Assembly (NCBI RefSeq): GCF_022259695.1
Contig: NZ_CP092099.1
Location: 3,370,001-3,434,000 of the forward strand
Direction: 5' to 3'
From: Flaviramulus sp. BrNp1-15
GTDB lineage: Bacteria; Bacteroidota; Bacteroidia; Flavobacteriales; Flavobacteriaceae
Length of the DNA stretch: 64,000 nt
Shown: in pieces, positions 45,728 to 55,413 of the stretch
Layout: every line of letters starts with the position of its first letter
Position numbering within the stretch: position 1 is the stretch's first letter
Notes under the pieces: model-generated
Databases searched by the model: none
The model's input: the letters and a program-made list of their open reading frames with translations, nothing else
Told to the model about the DNA's origin: nothing
Translations under genes and position numbers: made by a program

Positions 45728-46708
45728 ATGTCGTTTAAGTTTTATATGAAATTTCAATTATTCCTTTTATTGTTTTTTGTTATTGCTGTTTCTTGTAAAA
45801 AAGAAAATCAGTTAGAAGATGAAATAGCTAAAATAAATACAGATATAAAAATTGAACGTTTCGATAGATTATTTTCTGAAGTTACTTCAAACAACTTATC
45901 TAAATTAAAAACAGCCTATCCATTTATGTTTTCTGAAAAGTATAAAGACTCTTTTTGGTTAGCGAAAAAAGATGATACGCTACAAATTCAATTATTTAAC
46001 CAAGTTGATAAAACGTTTACACATTTTGATGATACTGAGTTAGAGATAGAATCATTATTTAATCATTTAAAATATTATTTCCCCGAGTTTAACCCACCTA
46101 GAGTTATCACAACAACAAATGATGTAGATTACAGAAATAGAGTAATAGCTACAGATACCATTGCAGTTATAGCTTTAGATAGTTATTTGGGTAGTGAACA
46201 TGAATTTTACGGAAGCATACCAAAATATTTAAAAGCCAATTTAAAAAAAGAACAATTGGTGGTAGATTTGGCTAATGAATATGCGAAGAAATACACGTAC
46301 CAGCCACAGCGAAAAACATTATTGGATGAAATGATTTATTTTGGAAAGCTAATGTATTTTAAAGATGTTGTTATTCCGTTTAAAACAGAAGCTGAACGTA
46401 TTGGTTATTCACAAACCGAATTAGATTGGGCAATGGCTAATGAAAGTAACATCTGGCGATACTTTGTAGAACGAGAATTATTATATAGCACAGACTCAAA
46501 ACTTCCAGGTAGATTTATAAATGATGCTCCTTTTACCAAATTCTATTTAGAAGAAATAGATACTGATTCTCCAGGTCGATTAGGTCAATATATAGGATGG
46601 CAAATTGTTCGTGCATATATGCTACAAAACGATATACCATTAAAAGATATGCTTATAAAACCTACAGAAGAAATTTTTAATAACTCTAAGTTTAAACCTC
46701 GAAAATAA
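45728..46708 (+). CDS. gldB: Gliding motility lipoprotein GldB
   Basis: 326 residues with a lipoprotein signal ending IAVSCKKEN; an internal ATG at 45746 gives an equally good signal. The GldB pattern is evident: IERFDRLFSEV, YPFMFSEKY, TLQIQLFNQVDKTF, IALDSYLGSEHEFYG, and PGRLGQYIGWQIVRAYM near the end. GldB is required for gliding; its exact job is not settled. It overlaps gldC by one base. Confidence 0.94.
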   Translation: MSFKFYMKFQLFLLLFFVIAVSCKKENQLEDEIAKINTDIKIERFDRLFSEVTSNNLSKLKTAYPFMFSEKYKDSFWLAKKDDTLQIQLFNQVDKTFTHFDDTELEIESLFNHLKYYFPEFNPPRVITTTNDVDYRNRVIATDTIAVIALDSYLGSEHEFYGSIPKYLKANLKKEQLVVDLANEYAKKYTYQPQRKTLLDEMIYFGKLMYFKDVVIPFKTEAERIGYSQTELDWAMANESNIWRYFVERELLYSTDSKLPGRFINDAPFTKFYLEEIDTDSPGRLGQYIGWQIVRAYMLQNDIPLKDMLIKPTEEIFNNSKFKPRK

Positions 46709-47043
46709 TGGCCAATAATATTACATCCAAAATAGAACTTAATGTTGAATTAGATGAAAATCGAGTTCCTGAAAAACTACATTGGACAGCTCAAGACGGA
46801 GGCATAACCAATGAAGAAGCAAAAGCGATGATGCTTTCAGTTTGGGATTCTAAAACTCAAGAAACTTTGCGCATAGATTTATGGACTAAAGATATGCCCG
46901 TTGATGAAATGAAAGTGTTTTTTCATCAAACACTAGTTGCTATGAGTAATACATTTAACAGAGCTACACAAGATGAAAAAATGACTGCAACTATGAAGGA
47001 TTTTTGTGATTATTTTGCAGAAAAATTAGAATTGAAGAAGTAG
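46708..47043 (+). CDS. gldC: Gliding motility protein GldC
   Basis: 111 residues, soluble, with no signal. Features of the family are LDENRVPEKLHWTAQDGG, SVWDSKTQETLRIDLWTKDM and a C-terminal CDYFAEKLEL. It is encoded with gldB in a one-base overlap, as in other gliding flavobacteria. Its function is unknown. Confidence 0.93.
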   Translation: MANNITSKIELNVELDENRVPEKLHWTAQDGGITNEEAKAMMLSVWDSKTQETLRIDLWTKDMPVDEMKVFFHQTLVAMSNTFNRATQDEKMTATMKDFCDYFAEKLELKK

Positions 47044-47056
47044 TTTCCTTGCTATT

Positions 47057-47341
47057 TTAACTCCCAGATATAGGTGTTCCAAATATACCTACAGCAAGTT
47101 CAAGCCAAATTAAAAGTAAAACTATTGTTATAGCTAGAGTTAAAAATATTCGGTATTTTCTTTTTTTAATTTTGGTAATTATAAACTCATAAAACAAACC
47201 TGTTCCGTAGAGCATAGCACCTGCTGATATAAAATCTGTTAAAGTCCATTGTACTTCTTCTGTAAATTGCATTGCAATTGAAGGAATGACTAACAAAACA
47301 GTAGCAAAAACTATAATGATGAGAAGTCTCTTGTTTTGCAT
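47057..47341 (-). CDS. Small three-helix membrane protein, unknown
   Basis: 94 residues with hydrophobic segments near 5-24, 34-52 and 62-87 and a basic loop (ITKIKKRKYR). It is not recognised. It starts only 3 bp after the deformylase-like gene ends, so it is probably the last gene of that transcript. Confidence 0.65.
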   Translation of the reverse strand: MQNKRLLIIIVFATVLLVIPSIAMQFTEEVQWTLTDFISAGAMLYGTGLFYEFIITKIKKRKYRIFLTLAITIVLLLIWLELAVGIFGTPISGS

Positions 47342-47344
47342 AAA

Positions 47345-47971
47345 CTATTTTTTGGTATCACGAACTTCTTTTGCTAAATGATCTAAATAAAGTATTCCAT
47401 TTAAATGGTCTATTTCATGCTGAAAAATAACCGATGTAAAACTCTCAACTGTTTCCGTTTTATGTTCTGCATTCATAGTATCATATTCTATCTTAATAGA
47501 AAACGCTCTATTATTTAACGTATCTGTTCTATTGGGGATTGATAAACATCCTTCTCTAAAAGTTTGTTTTTTATTAGAATACTCAATAATTTTTGGATTC
47601 AAATAAACTTCAAACGGAAAGTTTTCTTTATCAAAACGTTGTACCCAAATAATATTTTTTAAAATGCCTACTTGTGGTGCTGCAATACCTACGCCTAAAG
47701 ACATACTATCTCTTACTGTAGCATACAAGCGTTTTACAAAACTCTGTAAAACAGCATCATTAGGATTTGGTTTAATATATGTGCTTTTTGTTCTCAGTAA
47801 TAAGGAATCACTCTTTTTAGTTATTTTATAAACTCTCATTGGTGTTAAGCTATCAGCATGCATTATCAAGCTTCTTTCTTCTTTAGAAAAACCATTTTTC
47901 ACGACACTTTTTGTACTAGAACATGCAAGTGCTAAAGTGGTAATTAAAATTGAAAAGATAATTTGTTTCAT
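47345..47971 (-). CDS. Peptide deformylase with lipoprotein signal peptide
   Basis: 208 residues. The N-terminus is a lipoprotein signal (MKQIIFSILITTLALACSS, lipobox Cys17), followed by an extra 50-residue stretch and then a full deformylase domain: motif I GVGIAAPQ (93-100), motif II EGCLS with the metal-binding Cys (140-144), and motif III HEIDH (185-189). All catalytic residues are intact. Standard Def acts in the cytosol on nascent chains, so an exported, lipid-anchored copy is odd. It lies 32 bp after rodA on the same strand. Confidence 0.88.
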   Translation of the reverse strand: MKQIIFSILITTLALACSSTKSVVKNGFSKEERSLIMHADSLTPMRVYKITKKSDSLLLRTKSTYIKPNPNDAVLQSFVKRLYATVRDSMSLGVGIAAPQVGILKNIIWVQRFDKENFPFEVYLNPKIIEYSNKKQTFREGCLSIPNRTDTLNNRAFSIKIEYDTMNAEHKTETVESFTSVIFQHEIDHLNGILYLDHLAKEVRDTKK

Positions 47972-48003
47972 TAAAAGAGAATAATTAAATGCTGATTACC
48001 GAC

Positions 48004-49281
48004 TTACCACTCATTAATTCTGTTGGAATCCAATTTAATAAAAATAAAAATTAAAATAGTAAAAGCCCATAATCCAGATCCACCATAACTAAATAAAGGC
48101 AACGGAATACCAATGGTTGGGATTAAACCCATTACCATACCAATATTTACTAGAAAATGTATAAAAATAATAGAAGCTACACCATAACCGTACACTCTAC
48201 TAAACTGTGATTTTTGTAATTCGGCTAAGTGTAAAATACGTAGCAAAAGCAAAACAAAAACTATTACTACAAAGGCACTTCCTAAAAAACCCCACTCCTC
48301 ACCAACGGTACTAAAAATATAATCTGTATGTTGTTCTGGTACAAATTTCCCTGTGGTTCTGGTTCCTTCCATGAACCCCTTACCTGTTAATCCACCAGAA
48401 CTAATAGCCTTTTCAGATTCGTTTAGGTTATAGGCAAAGGTTTGTTTCATTTTTTCAAGTTTTTCTGGGTCTTTTTCTAAGCGTAACCATAAACTTATTC
48501 TGTCTTGTTGATGTGGTTTTAATATACTTTGATAAAAGAATTTTACCCCAAACGAAATACCAATTGCTGCAACTATGATGAATATAGATTGATATGTCCT
48601 TAGTTTTTTCTTGTTAAAAAACTGATATGCAATAACTAATAATCCTGCAATTGCAGATGTAATTATATACCCAAATTTTAAAGATAAAACAGACAATATG
48701 ATAATGGCTATTCCAATAGTTAAATAGTACTTAGGCAATCCTTCTCTGTATAAAACAAAAAAGAATGCGCTATAAACAATTGTACTTCCTGTATCGTTTT
48801 GCAGCAATACTAAAATTGCAGGTATAATGATTATTAAAAACGTACGTATTTGATCCTTAAATGATTTAATATTAGTGTTCAAATCGCTTATATAATTTGC
48901 TACAGCAAGTGCTGTAGCAGCTTTGGCAAACTCACTGGGTTGCAAGGTCATACCTCCAAAGGCATACCATGAAGTAGCTCCATTTACATTTTTTCCGAAT
49001 ATAAAAAGTCCTACTAATGATAACATGGAGATTATGTAGAATATACTGGAGAATCGTTCGTAAAATTTAGCATCGATAGCTAGCAAAAGAATAATTAACC
49101 CGAAGGTTAAAAAAATAAATATAAGCTGCTTACCAAATGGCTGTGAGAAATCGAAATAATTTATTGTAGTCCCTGTATGTGAAGCTGATAGTATATTTAA
49201 CCAGCCAAAACCAACTAAAAGTAAGAAAAGAATAATGGTAATCCAATCGAATTTAAAATGTCTGTTAGTGTCCCTAACCAT
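48004..49281 (-). CDS. rodA: Peptidoglycan glycosyltransferase RodA
   Basis: 425 residues of the SEDS family, with about ten membrane helices and conserved segments GGMTLQPSEFAKAATALAVA, a catalytic-Asp region (LQNDTGST), EEWGFLGSAFVV and IPLPLFSYGGSGL. It polymerises glycan strands for the rod complex with PBP2. It shares one base with mrdA. Confidence 0.96.
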   Translation of the reverse strand: MVRDTNRHFKFDWITIILFLLLVGFGWLNILSASHTGTTINYFDFSQPFGKQLIFIFLTFGLIILLLAIDAKFYERFSSIFYIISMLSLVGLFIFGKNVNGATSWYAFGGMTLQPSEFAKAATALAVANYISDLNTNIKSFKDQIRTFLIIIIPAILVLLQNDTGSTIVYSAFFFVLYREGLPKYYLTIGIAIIILSVLSLKFGYIITSAIAGLLVIAYQFFNKKKLRTYQSIFIIVAAIGISFGVKFFYQSILKPHQQDRISLWLRLEKDPEKLEKMKQTFAYNLNESEKAISSGGLTGKGFMEGTRTTGKFVPEQHTDYIFSTVGEEWGFLGSAFVVIVFVLLLLRILHLAELQKSQFSRVYGYGVASIIFIHFLVNIGMVMGLIPTIGIPLPLFSYGGSGLWAFTILIFIFIKLDSNRINEW

Positions 49282-51218
49282 TAATTTTCTGTTTTATTAA
49301 TTTTATTCAATTGTTTTTTTAATTTATAGTATTCTTGTTCTTCAACAATTTGCAAACTGGTTTCACCATTAATTTTAAAAGGTTCGCCAGAATAAGGTTT
49401 AGCATACTCATTTTCTAAACTGTGCTTTAAAAGCCATTCTTCTAAATCGGTACGGGTAATATAACCTTTAATATGTTTTTCTATCATTAAACTAGCTACT
49501 TTGCCAGCAAATCTGCTTCCCCAATATCCGTTTTCTACAAAAACAGCAATTGCTATTTTAGGGTTATCTTTAGGTGCAAAAGCCACAAAAATAGAATGGT
49601 CGGTTAACTGTGTTTTTAAACTGTCAACAATCGCAAAATTCTCAACTGTTCCTGTTTTACCACATATTTCAATATCTTTTACTTGTAAACTTGCAGCAGT
49701 TCCTTTTTTGTAAACTTGCAACATACCTTCAATTACAGGTTCAAAATGTTCTTTATCAATAGTTGTATATTTTGGTTTTGTATATTGTTCAGGTATGGTT
49801 TCGCCTTCTATATTTTTTATAATATGTGGCGTATAATAATAACCTCTATTTGCAATTGCTGCTGCCATATTCGCTAACTGAATAGGTGTAGTTGCTACTT
49901 CACCCTGACCAATAGCATTTGAAATGGTATAGGTTGAGTAAAATGTTTTAGGATATATACGTTTATAATAATCTCTATCTGGAATTCTTCCTTTCTGGCC
50001 TACTTTTAAATCATATCCTAAAAAATTACCTAAACCAAAACTTTTTGCATGATTGCTCCATGTATCAATACCTTCTGAGGCATTACCATTTTTTTCTAAA
50101 ATTTTTCTGTAAGTGGTTGCAAAATAGGCATTGCAAGATCTTTGAATACCTGATATCATATCATTTCTAGTACCATAATTACAGTGGCATTTCATAAAGC
50201 GATTACCATATTTGTACCCTTTGTAACATGTTACTTTTTCTTCTGGCTCTAAAACATCTTCTTGAAGAGCAATTAATGCATTCATTAATTTAAAAGGAGA
50301 CCCAGGTTCATAAACTCCTTGCAAACTCCTGTTAAAAAGTGGTTTTGCAATAGAATCGTTATAAAGTTTGGTGAAATTTTTAGAACGACCTCTACCTACT
50401 AAAATATTAGGGTCGTAAGTTGGAGCAGCAACCATAGCTAATATTTCTCCAGATGAAGGTTCAATGGCTATTACACCTCCACGTTTGTTTTTCATTAGTA
50501 GTTCACCATATGCTTGCAATTGTGCATCTATGGTAATAGTAATATCTTTTCCTTGTTCTGGTATAGTATCAAAAACGCCTTCTTTATAAGGGCCAATATT
50601 TCTATTAAATCTATCTTTTTGAATGAACTTAATCCCTTTTATACCTCTCAATGTTTTTTCATAAGAAGCTTCAACCCCCTGTTTCCCAATTAAATCACCC
50701 ATTTTGTAATAGGGTTCTCTTTTTATTATGGCATTATTAACCTCGCCAATATCTCCCAAAACATTAGCCCCTATTGTTGTTTGATAGTGTCTTAATGAAC
50801 GCTTCTGAATATAAAAGCCTCTAAACTTTCGCATTTTTTCCTGCAAAACAGCATAATCTTCTTTGGATAAATGCGATACAAAAACTGATGGTAGTCGTGG
50901 TGAATATCTATAAGCTTTATTGTATTTGTCTATAAACTGTTGTTTGTTAATTTTAAGTAATGAGCAAAACTCTAAAGTATCTAATGGTTCAACTTCACGT
51001 GGAATTAACATGACATCGTACGATGGTTGGTTGGCTACTAAAAGTTCTCCTTTTCTATCATAAACAAAGCCTCGTTTAGGATAATCATAAACTTTTCTAA
51101 TGGCATTGTCTTCAAATAAATTGTGAGTACTTGCATTATAAACCTGCAAATAAAAAAGTCTTGAAATGAATAAAAGACCAACACCAATTATAGAAATAAA
51201 AAGTAAAAGTTGTCTCAT
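49281..51218 (-). CDS. mrdA: Penicillin-binding protein 2 (transpeptidase)
   Basis: 645 residues with one N-terminal membrane helix, a dimerisation domain (LVANQPSYDVMLIP), and a transpeptidase domain with SxxK in PGSPFKLMNAL, SxN in QRSCNAYF and KTG in CGKTGTVENF. It forms peptide crosslinks for cell elongation with RodA. It overlaps mreD by 4 bp (ATGA). Confidence 0.96.
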   Translation of the reverse strand: MRQLLLFISIIGVGLLFISRLFYLQVYNASTHNLFEDNAIRKVYDYPKRGFVYDRKGELLVANQPSYDVMLIPREVEPLDTLEFCSLLKINKQQFIDKYNKAYRYSPRLPSVFVSHLSKEDYAVLQEKMRKFRGFYIQKRSLRHYQTTIGANVLGDIGEVNNAIIKREPYYKMGDLIGKQGVEASYEKTLRGIKGIKFIQKDRFNRNIGPYKEGVFDTIPEQGKDITITIDAQLQAYGELLMKNKRGGVIAIEPSSGEILAMVAAPTYDPNILVGRGRSKNFTKLYNDSIAKPLFNRSLQGVYEPGSPFKLMNALIALQEDVLEPEEKVTCYKGYKYGNRFMKCHCNYGTRNDMISGIQRSCNAYFATTYRKILEKNGNASEGIDTWSNHAKSFGLGNFLGYDLKVGQKGRIPDRDYYKRIYPKTFYSTYTISNAIGQGEVATTPIQLANMAAAIANRGYYYTPHIIKNIEGETIPEQYTKPKYTTIDKEHFEPVIEGMLQVYKKGTAASLQVKDIEICGKTGTVENFAIVDSLKTQLTDHSIFVAFAPKDNPKIAIAVFVENGYWGSRFAGKVASLMIEKHIKGYITRTDLEEWLLKHSLENEYAKPYSGEPFKINGETSLQIVEEQEYYKLKKQLNKINKTEN

Positions 51219-51721
51219 TTAGTTTTTCTACTAAAAATAATAGTTATTGTTACACTTAATAAAATAGTAAATATACTTGAGAATAACGTTTTTTGTAACA
51301 CTAAAATTATTTTAGAAATGCTAAATATTTCTAAAGAAAATAAAACTATATGATGTAAAACAGTAAGTATAGTTAAATACATAAGTTTTGACCCAAAATC
51401 TACGGTATTAAATTTTATGGTTTGATGCTCGTAAATCATTCCGAAAGAAGATTTTAAAACTACAGGTCTAAAATACGCTATAAAAACAGATGCAGCTGCA
51501 TGAATACCACCTGTATCTAAAAACAAATCTATAGCCAACCCTATTAAAAAGCTGAGTAAAATTAAAATAACACGATTGTTTTTAACTGGAAATAAGGCAA
51601 TAAATAAGATGTAGATATAAGGGTTTATATAACCTAAAAAATTAATATGATTTAATATTAATACTTGCACAAGTACTAAAACAAAAAAACGAATGGTATG
51701 TATTGAGAGTATACTATTCAC
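51215..51721 (-). CDS. mreD: Rod shape-determining protein MreD
   Basis: 168 residues, five to six membrane helices, with the characteristic LIGLAIDLFLDTGGIHAAAS segment. It is a small integral membrane part of the elongasome, between mreC and mrdA with overlapping or abutting ends. Confidence 0.9.
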   Translation of the reverse strand: MNSILSIHTIRFFVLVLVQVLILNHINFLGYINPYIYILFIALFPVKNNRVILILLSFLIGLAIDLFLDTGGIHAAASVFIAYFRPVVLKSSFGMIYEHQTIKFNTVDFGSKLMYLTILTVLHHIVLFSLEIFSISKIILVLQKTLFSSIFTILLSVTITIIFSRKTK

Positions 51722-52537
51722 TTAGTTTTCGTTTAACAGATTATTAATTTCTGGTGCATCAATATTTTCAATAATATAAACATGCTCAATATTAGTCATG
51801 TCATTAAAGAGCTTAACTTCAATTTCATAGTAATTTTCAGCATCATCTAATTTAAAACTCTCAATAACACCAATATCAATTCCTTTAGGAAAAATTGAAG
51901 AACGCCCAGAGGTAATTATTGTGTCTCCAACAGTTGGGTTTGCAACTTTTGGAATATCTATAAGTTGAGTAAGTTCAGGCAAATTCCCATCCCAAGTTAA
52001 AGTTCCAAAATGATTGGTTTTTTTTAACTGAGCACTAATTCTGCTGGTAGTATTTAAAACAGATAATACCGTTGCATAGTTATTACTTGTTTTATCAATA
52101 ATACCTATAATTCCCTTAGAAGATACAACTCCGAAATCTTGTTCTATACTATCGTTTTTTCCTTTATTTATAGTTAAAAAATTATCTGATAACGAATAAC
52201 TGTTTTTAATAATGTTAGCATTATAAAATCTGTAGGATTTATTAAAAGTTAAACTATCAATAAATATGGAATCGATTTCTATTTTAGCATTATTTAAAAG
52301 CGAACGCAATCTTGTGTTTTCTTCTACCAGTAATTGATTTTGAGATTTTAAATTGAAATAACCACTAATATTATTTACAGAGTTATATACGCCACCTGTT
52401 AAGAAGTTTGCAGAGTTTATAAATTTACTTTTATGATACGAATGTGATTGAATAGTAAATAAAACAGAAACACCAAACAGCAACAAGAACAACAAAAAGT
52501 TTTTGTTTCTTATTATGAAATTAATAATTTGCTGCAT
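51722..52537 (-). CDS. mreC: Rod shape-determining protein MreC
   Basis: 271 residues with one N-terminal membrane helix (LLFLLLFGVSVLFTIQS), a short coiled coil (QLLVEENTRLRSLLNNAKIE) and a periplasmic beta domain (NKGKNDSIEQDFGVVSSKGI; VGDTIITSGRSSIFPKGI). It links MreB inside the cell to PBP2 outside. It is 23 bp after mreB. Confidence 0.94.
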   Translation of the reverse strand: MQQIINFIIRNKNFLLFLLLFGVSVLFTIQSHSYHKSKFINSANFLTGGVYNSVNNISGYFNLKSQNQLLVEENTRLRSLLNNAKIEIDSIFIDSLTFNKSYRFYNANIIKNSYSLSDNFLTINKGKNDSIEQDFGVVSSKGIIGIIDKTSNNYATVLSVLNTTSRISAQLKKTNHFGTLTWDGNLPELTQLIDIPKVANPTVGDTIITSGRSSIFPKGIDIGVIESFKLDDAENYYEIEVKLFNDMTNIEHVYIIENIDAPEINNLLNEN

Positions 52538-52560
52538 GTGTTATTGGCCTATTTTATGCT

Positions 52561-53589
52561 TTATTTTATCAATACACTTTTATATTTAGATAAATTTTTA
52601 AGTGTGATGCCAGTACCTCTTACAACAGCTCTTAAAGGGTCTTCGGCAATATATACAGGTAAATCTGTTTTTTGAGATAAACGTTTATCTAAACCACGAA
52701 GCATAGAGCCACCACCTGCTAAATAAATACCAGTATTATAAATATCGGCCGCTAATTCTGGAGGTGTTTGTCCTAAAGTTTCCATTACAGCATCTTCAAT
52801 ACGTAAAATAGATTTATCTAAAGCTTTGGCTATTTCTCTATGTGAAATTTGAACTTGTTTAGGCTTTCCGGTTAATAAATCACGCCCTTGAACACTCATG
52901 TCTTCTGGTGGTAATTCTAAATCTTCAGTAGCCGCACCAATTTGTATTTTTATTTTTTCAGCAGTACGTTCTCCAACATATAAGTTGTGTTGAGTACGCA
53001 TGTAATAAACAATATCGTTTGTAAACACATCACCTGCAATTTTAACTGATTTATCACAAACAATTCCACCAAGCGCAATTACAGCAATTTCGGTTGTACC
53101 ACCTCCTATATCAACCACCATATTTCCTTTTGGTTGCATAATGTCTACACCAATACCAATTGCAGCAGCCATAGGTTCGTGAATTAAATAAACCTCTTTA
53201 CCATTAACACGTTCTGCACTTTCTTTTACCGCACGCATTTCAACCTCTGTAATTCCAGAAGGAATACAAATAACCATACGAAGTGCTGGTGTAAAAAACT
53301 TCTTTTTTAAAGCAGGTATGTTTTTTATAAACATACTTATCATTTGCTCAGAAGCGTCAAAATCTGCAATTACCCCATCTTTTAATGGGCGAATAGTTTT
53401 TATGTTTTCATGGGTTTTACCTTGCATTAAACTGGCTTCTTGACCGACGGCAATTATTTTGCCTGAAATTCTGTCGCGAGCTACTATAGATGGCGCATCA
53501 ACAACAACTTTGTCGTTATGAATAATAAGTGTATTTGCAGTACCTAAGTCAATTGCAATTTCTTCGGTTAGGAAGTCAAAAAATCCCAT
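52561..53589 (-). CDS. mreB: Rod shape-determining protein MreB
   Basis: 342 residues of the actin fold: phosphate 1 IAIDLGTANTLI, phosphate 2 VVDIGGGTTEIAV, adenosine motif YLAGGGSMLRGL. It forms curved filaments that guide cell-wall synthesis. It is first in mreB-mreC-mreD-mrdA-rodA, and is preceded by 159 bp of AT-rich DNA with no clear TAnnTTTG box. Confidence 0.98.
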   Translation of the reverse strand: MGFFDFLTEEIAIDLGTANTLIIHNDKVVVDAPSIVARDRISGKIIAVGQEASLMQGKTHENIKTIRPLKDGVIADFDASEQMISMFIKNIPALKKKFFTPALRMVICIPSGITEVEMRAVKESAERVNGKEVYLIHEPMAAAIGIGVDIMQPKGNMVVDIGGGTTEIAVIALGGIVCDKSVKIAGDVFTNDIVYYMRTQHNLYVGERTAEKIKIQIGAATEDLELPPEDMSVQGRDLLTGKPKQVQISHREIAKALDKSILRIEDAVMETLGQTPPELAADIYNTGIYLAGGGSMLRGLDKRLSQKTDLPVYIAEDPLRAVVRGTGITLKNLSKYKSVLIK

Positions 53590-53748
53590 GTGCTATTAAT
53601 AATTTAAAGTGGTTTAAAAACGAATTCAGTAAATGTAATAAAAGTTAATAAATATATAGGACTTATAAGCATTCAAAATTTCTATTATAATATAGTATCT
53701 TGATCTTATACGTTTTTTATCGGTTTTCAGACTATTATAAAAACGCCA

Positions 53749-55281
53749 TTAATGTTTAAAATGACGTGTTCCGGTAATTACCATCGCTACATTGTTCTCA
53801 TTACAATAATCAATGCTTAATTGATCTTTTATAGAGCCACCTGGTTGAATAACAGATGTAATACCTGCACTTTTAGCAATTTCCACACAATCTGGAAATG
53901 GAAAAAACGCATCACTTGCCATGGCGGCATCATTTAAATCAAATTTAAAAGTTTGTGCTTTGTGTATAGCTTGCTCTAATGCATCAACACGACTAGTTTG
54001 TCCTGTGCCACTTGCTAATAATTGTTTGTTTTTAGCTAAAACAATAGTATTAGATTTAGTATGCTTACAAATTTTAGAAGCAAACAATAAATCTTCAATT
54101 TGACTTTCTGTAGGTGCTATGTTTGTAACATTTTTTAAATCTTCAGCTTTATCTGTAATGCTATTTCTATCTTGAAGCAAAATACCGTTTAAACAACTTC
54201 TTACGTTCATTTTAGGCATTTTAACATCATGAATTTCTAACAATATTCTATTCTTTTTACCTTTAAGAATTTCTAATGCATCTGAAGAAAAAGAAGGAGC
54301 AATTACCACTTCGCAGAATAATTTATGAATTTCTTCTGCTGTTGTTAAATCAATTTCTTTATTACTAATTAAAACACCGCCAAAAGCAGAAACAGGATCT
54401 CCAGCTAAAGCATCAACATAAGCTTGGTGTAAAGTTTCTCTTTGTGCCAAACCGCAGGCATTGTTGTGCTTTAAAATAGCAAATGTAGGCGCGTCATTTT
54501 TAAACTCAAGCATTAAATTTACAGCTGCATCAACGTCTAAAAGGTTGTTGTAGCTTAATTCTTTGCCATGTAGTTTTGTAAATAACTCATCAAAATTGCC
54601 AAAGAAAAATCCTCGTTGGTGTGGATTTTCGCCATAACGTAATACTTTACCTTTAGTTTCACTAATTTTTAAAGCAGCTTCATCGTGGTTTTTGTTGAAA
54701 TAATTAAAAATAGCAGTATCATAATGTGAAGACACATTAAACGCTTTTCCAGCAAAACGCTTTCTGTCTTCTTCAGAAATTGTCCCGTTATTTTGTGAGA
54801 TTAATTCTAAAAATTCTGCATAATCATCAACAGAAGATACACAAATTACATCGGCATAATTTTTTGCAGCTGCACGAATTAATGAAATGCCACCAATATC
54901 AATTTTTTCAATAATATCTTGAGTGCTAGCGCCAGAAGCTACAGTTTTTTCAAAAGGATATAAATCTACAATAACCACATCAATTTGTGGGATTTCGTAT
55001 TCAGCTAATTCTGCAGCGTCGCCATCGTGATTCTGTCTGTTTAAAATACCTCCAAATACCTTTGGATGTAATGTTTTTACGCGACCACCAAGAATAGAAG
55101 GGTATGAGGTAACATCTTCAACCGGAACAACTTTTACTCCTAAATCGTTAATAAATTTTTCTGTGCCACCAGTAGAATAAATAGTTACACCTTGTTTGTT
55201 AAGTTCTTTTACAATAGGCTCTAATCCGTCTTTGCTAAATACCGAAATTAGTGCAGATTTAATAGTTTTTTTGTTGCTCAT
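53749..55281 (-). CDS. purH: Bifunctional AICAR transformylase / IMP cyclohydrolase
   Basis: 510 residues. The cyclohydrolase domain occupies about 1-200 (IYSTGGTEKF, KTLHPKVFGGIL, NLYPFEKTV-type DLYPFEKTV). The transformylase domain follows (RYGENPHQRG, LKHNNACGLA, ASDAFFPFPDCVEIA) and ends ITGTRHFKH. It carries out the last two steps of IMP synthesis. TACTTTTG on the minus strand at 55334-55327 may be its -7 box, about 45 bp upstream. Confidence 0.98.
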   Translation of the reverse strand: MSNKKTIKSALISVFSKDGLEPIVKELNKQGVTIYSTGGTEKFINDLGVKVVPVEDVTSYPSILGGRVKTLHPKVFGGILNRQNHDGDAAELAEYEIPQIDVVIVDLYPFEKTVASGASTQDIIEKIDIGGISLIRAAAKNYADVICVSSVDDYAEFLELISQNNGTISEEDRKRFAGKAFNVSSHYDTAIFNYFNKNHDEAALKISETKGKVLRYGENPHQRGFFFGNFDELFTKLHGKELSYNNLLDVDAAVNLMLEFKNDAPTFAILKHNNACGLAQRETLHQAYVDALAGDPVSAFGGVLISNKEIDLTTAEEIHKLFCEVVIAPSFSSDALEILKGKKNRILLEIHDVKMPKMNVRSCLNGILLQDRNSITDKAEDLKNVTNIAPTESQIEDLLFASKICKHTKSNTIVLAKNKQLLASGTGQTSRVDALEQAIHKAQTFKFDLNDAAMASDAFFPFPDCVEIAKSAGITSVIQPGGSIKDQLSIDYCNENNVAMVITGTRHFKH

Positions 55282-55326
55282 TATGGTTGTGTTGTGTTAA
55301 AAATTTTAAAGCTCATTAAGTAATTG

Positions 55327-55334
55327 CAAAAGTA
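55327..55334 (-). promoter_or_regulatory. -7 box (TACTTTTG) of purH
   Basis: A full match to TAnnTTTG on the minus strand about 45 bp before the purH start. No good -33 element was seen. Confidence 0.45.
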
Positions 55335-55413
55335 CTTATTTCATTAAAAAAATAAGTTGCGAATTATTGAAAAAAGCTGTGTTTTTTTAACTAAAACAGG
55401 AAGTTGTTAACAA

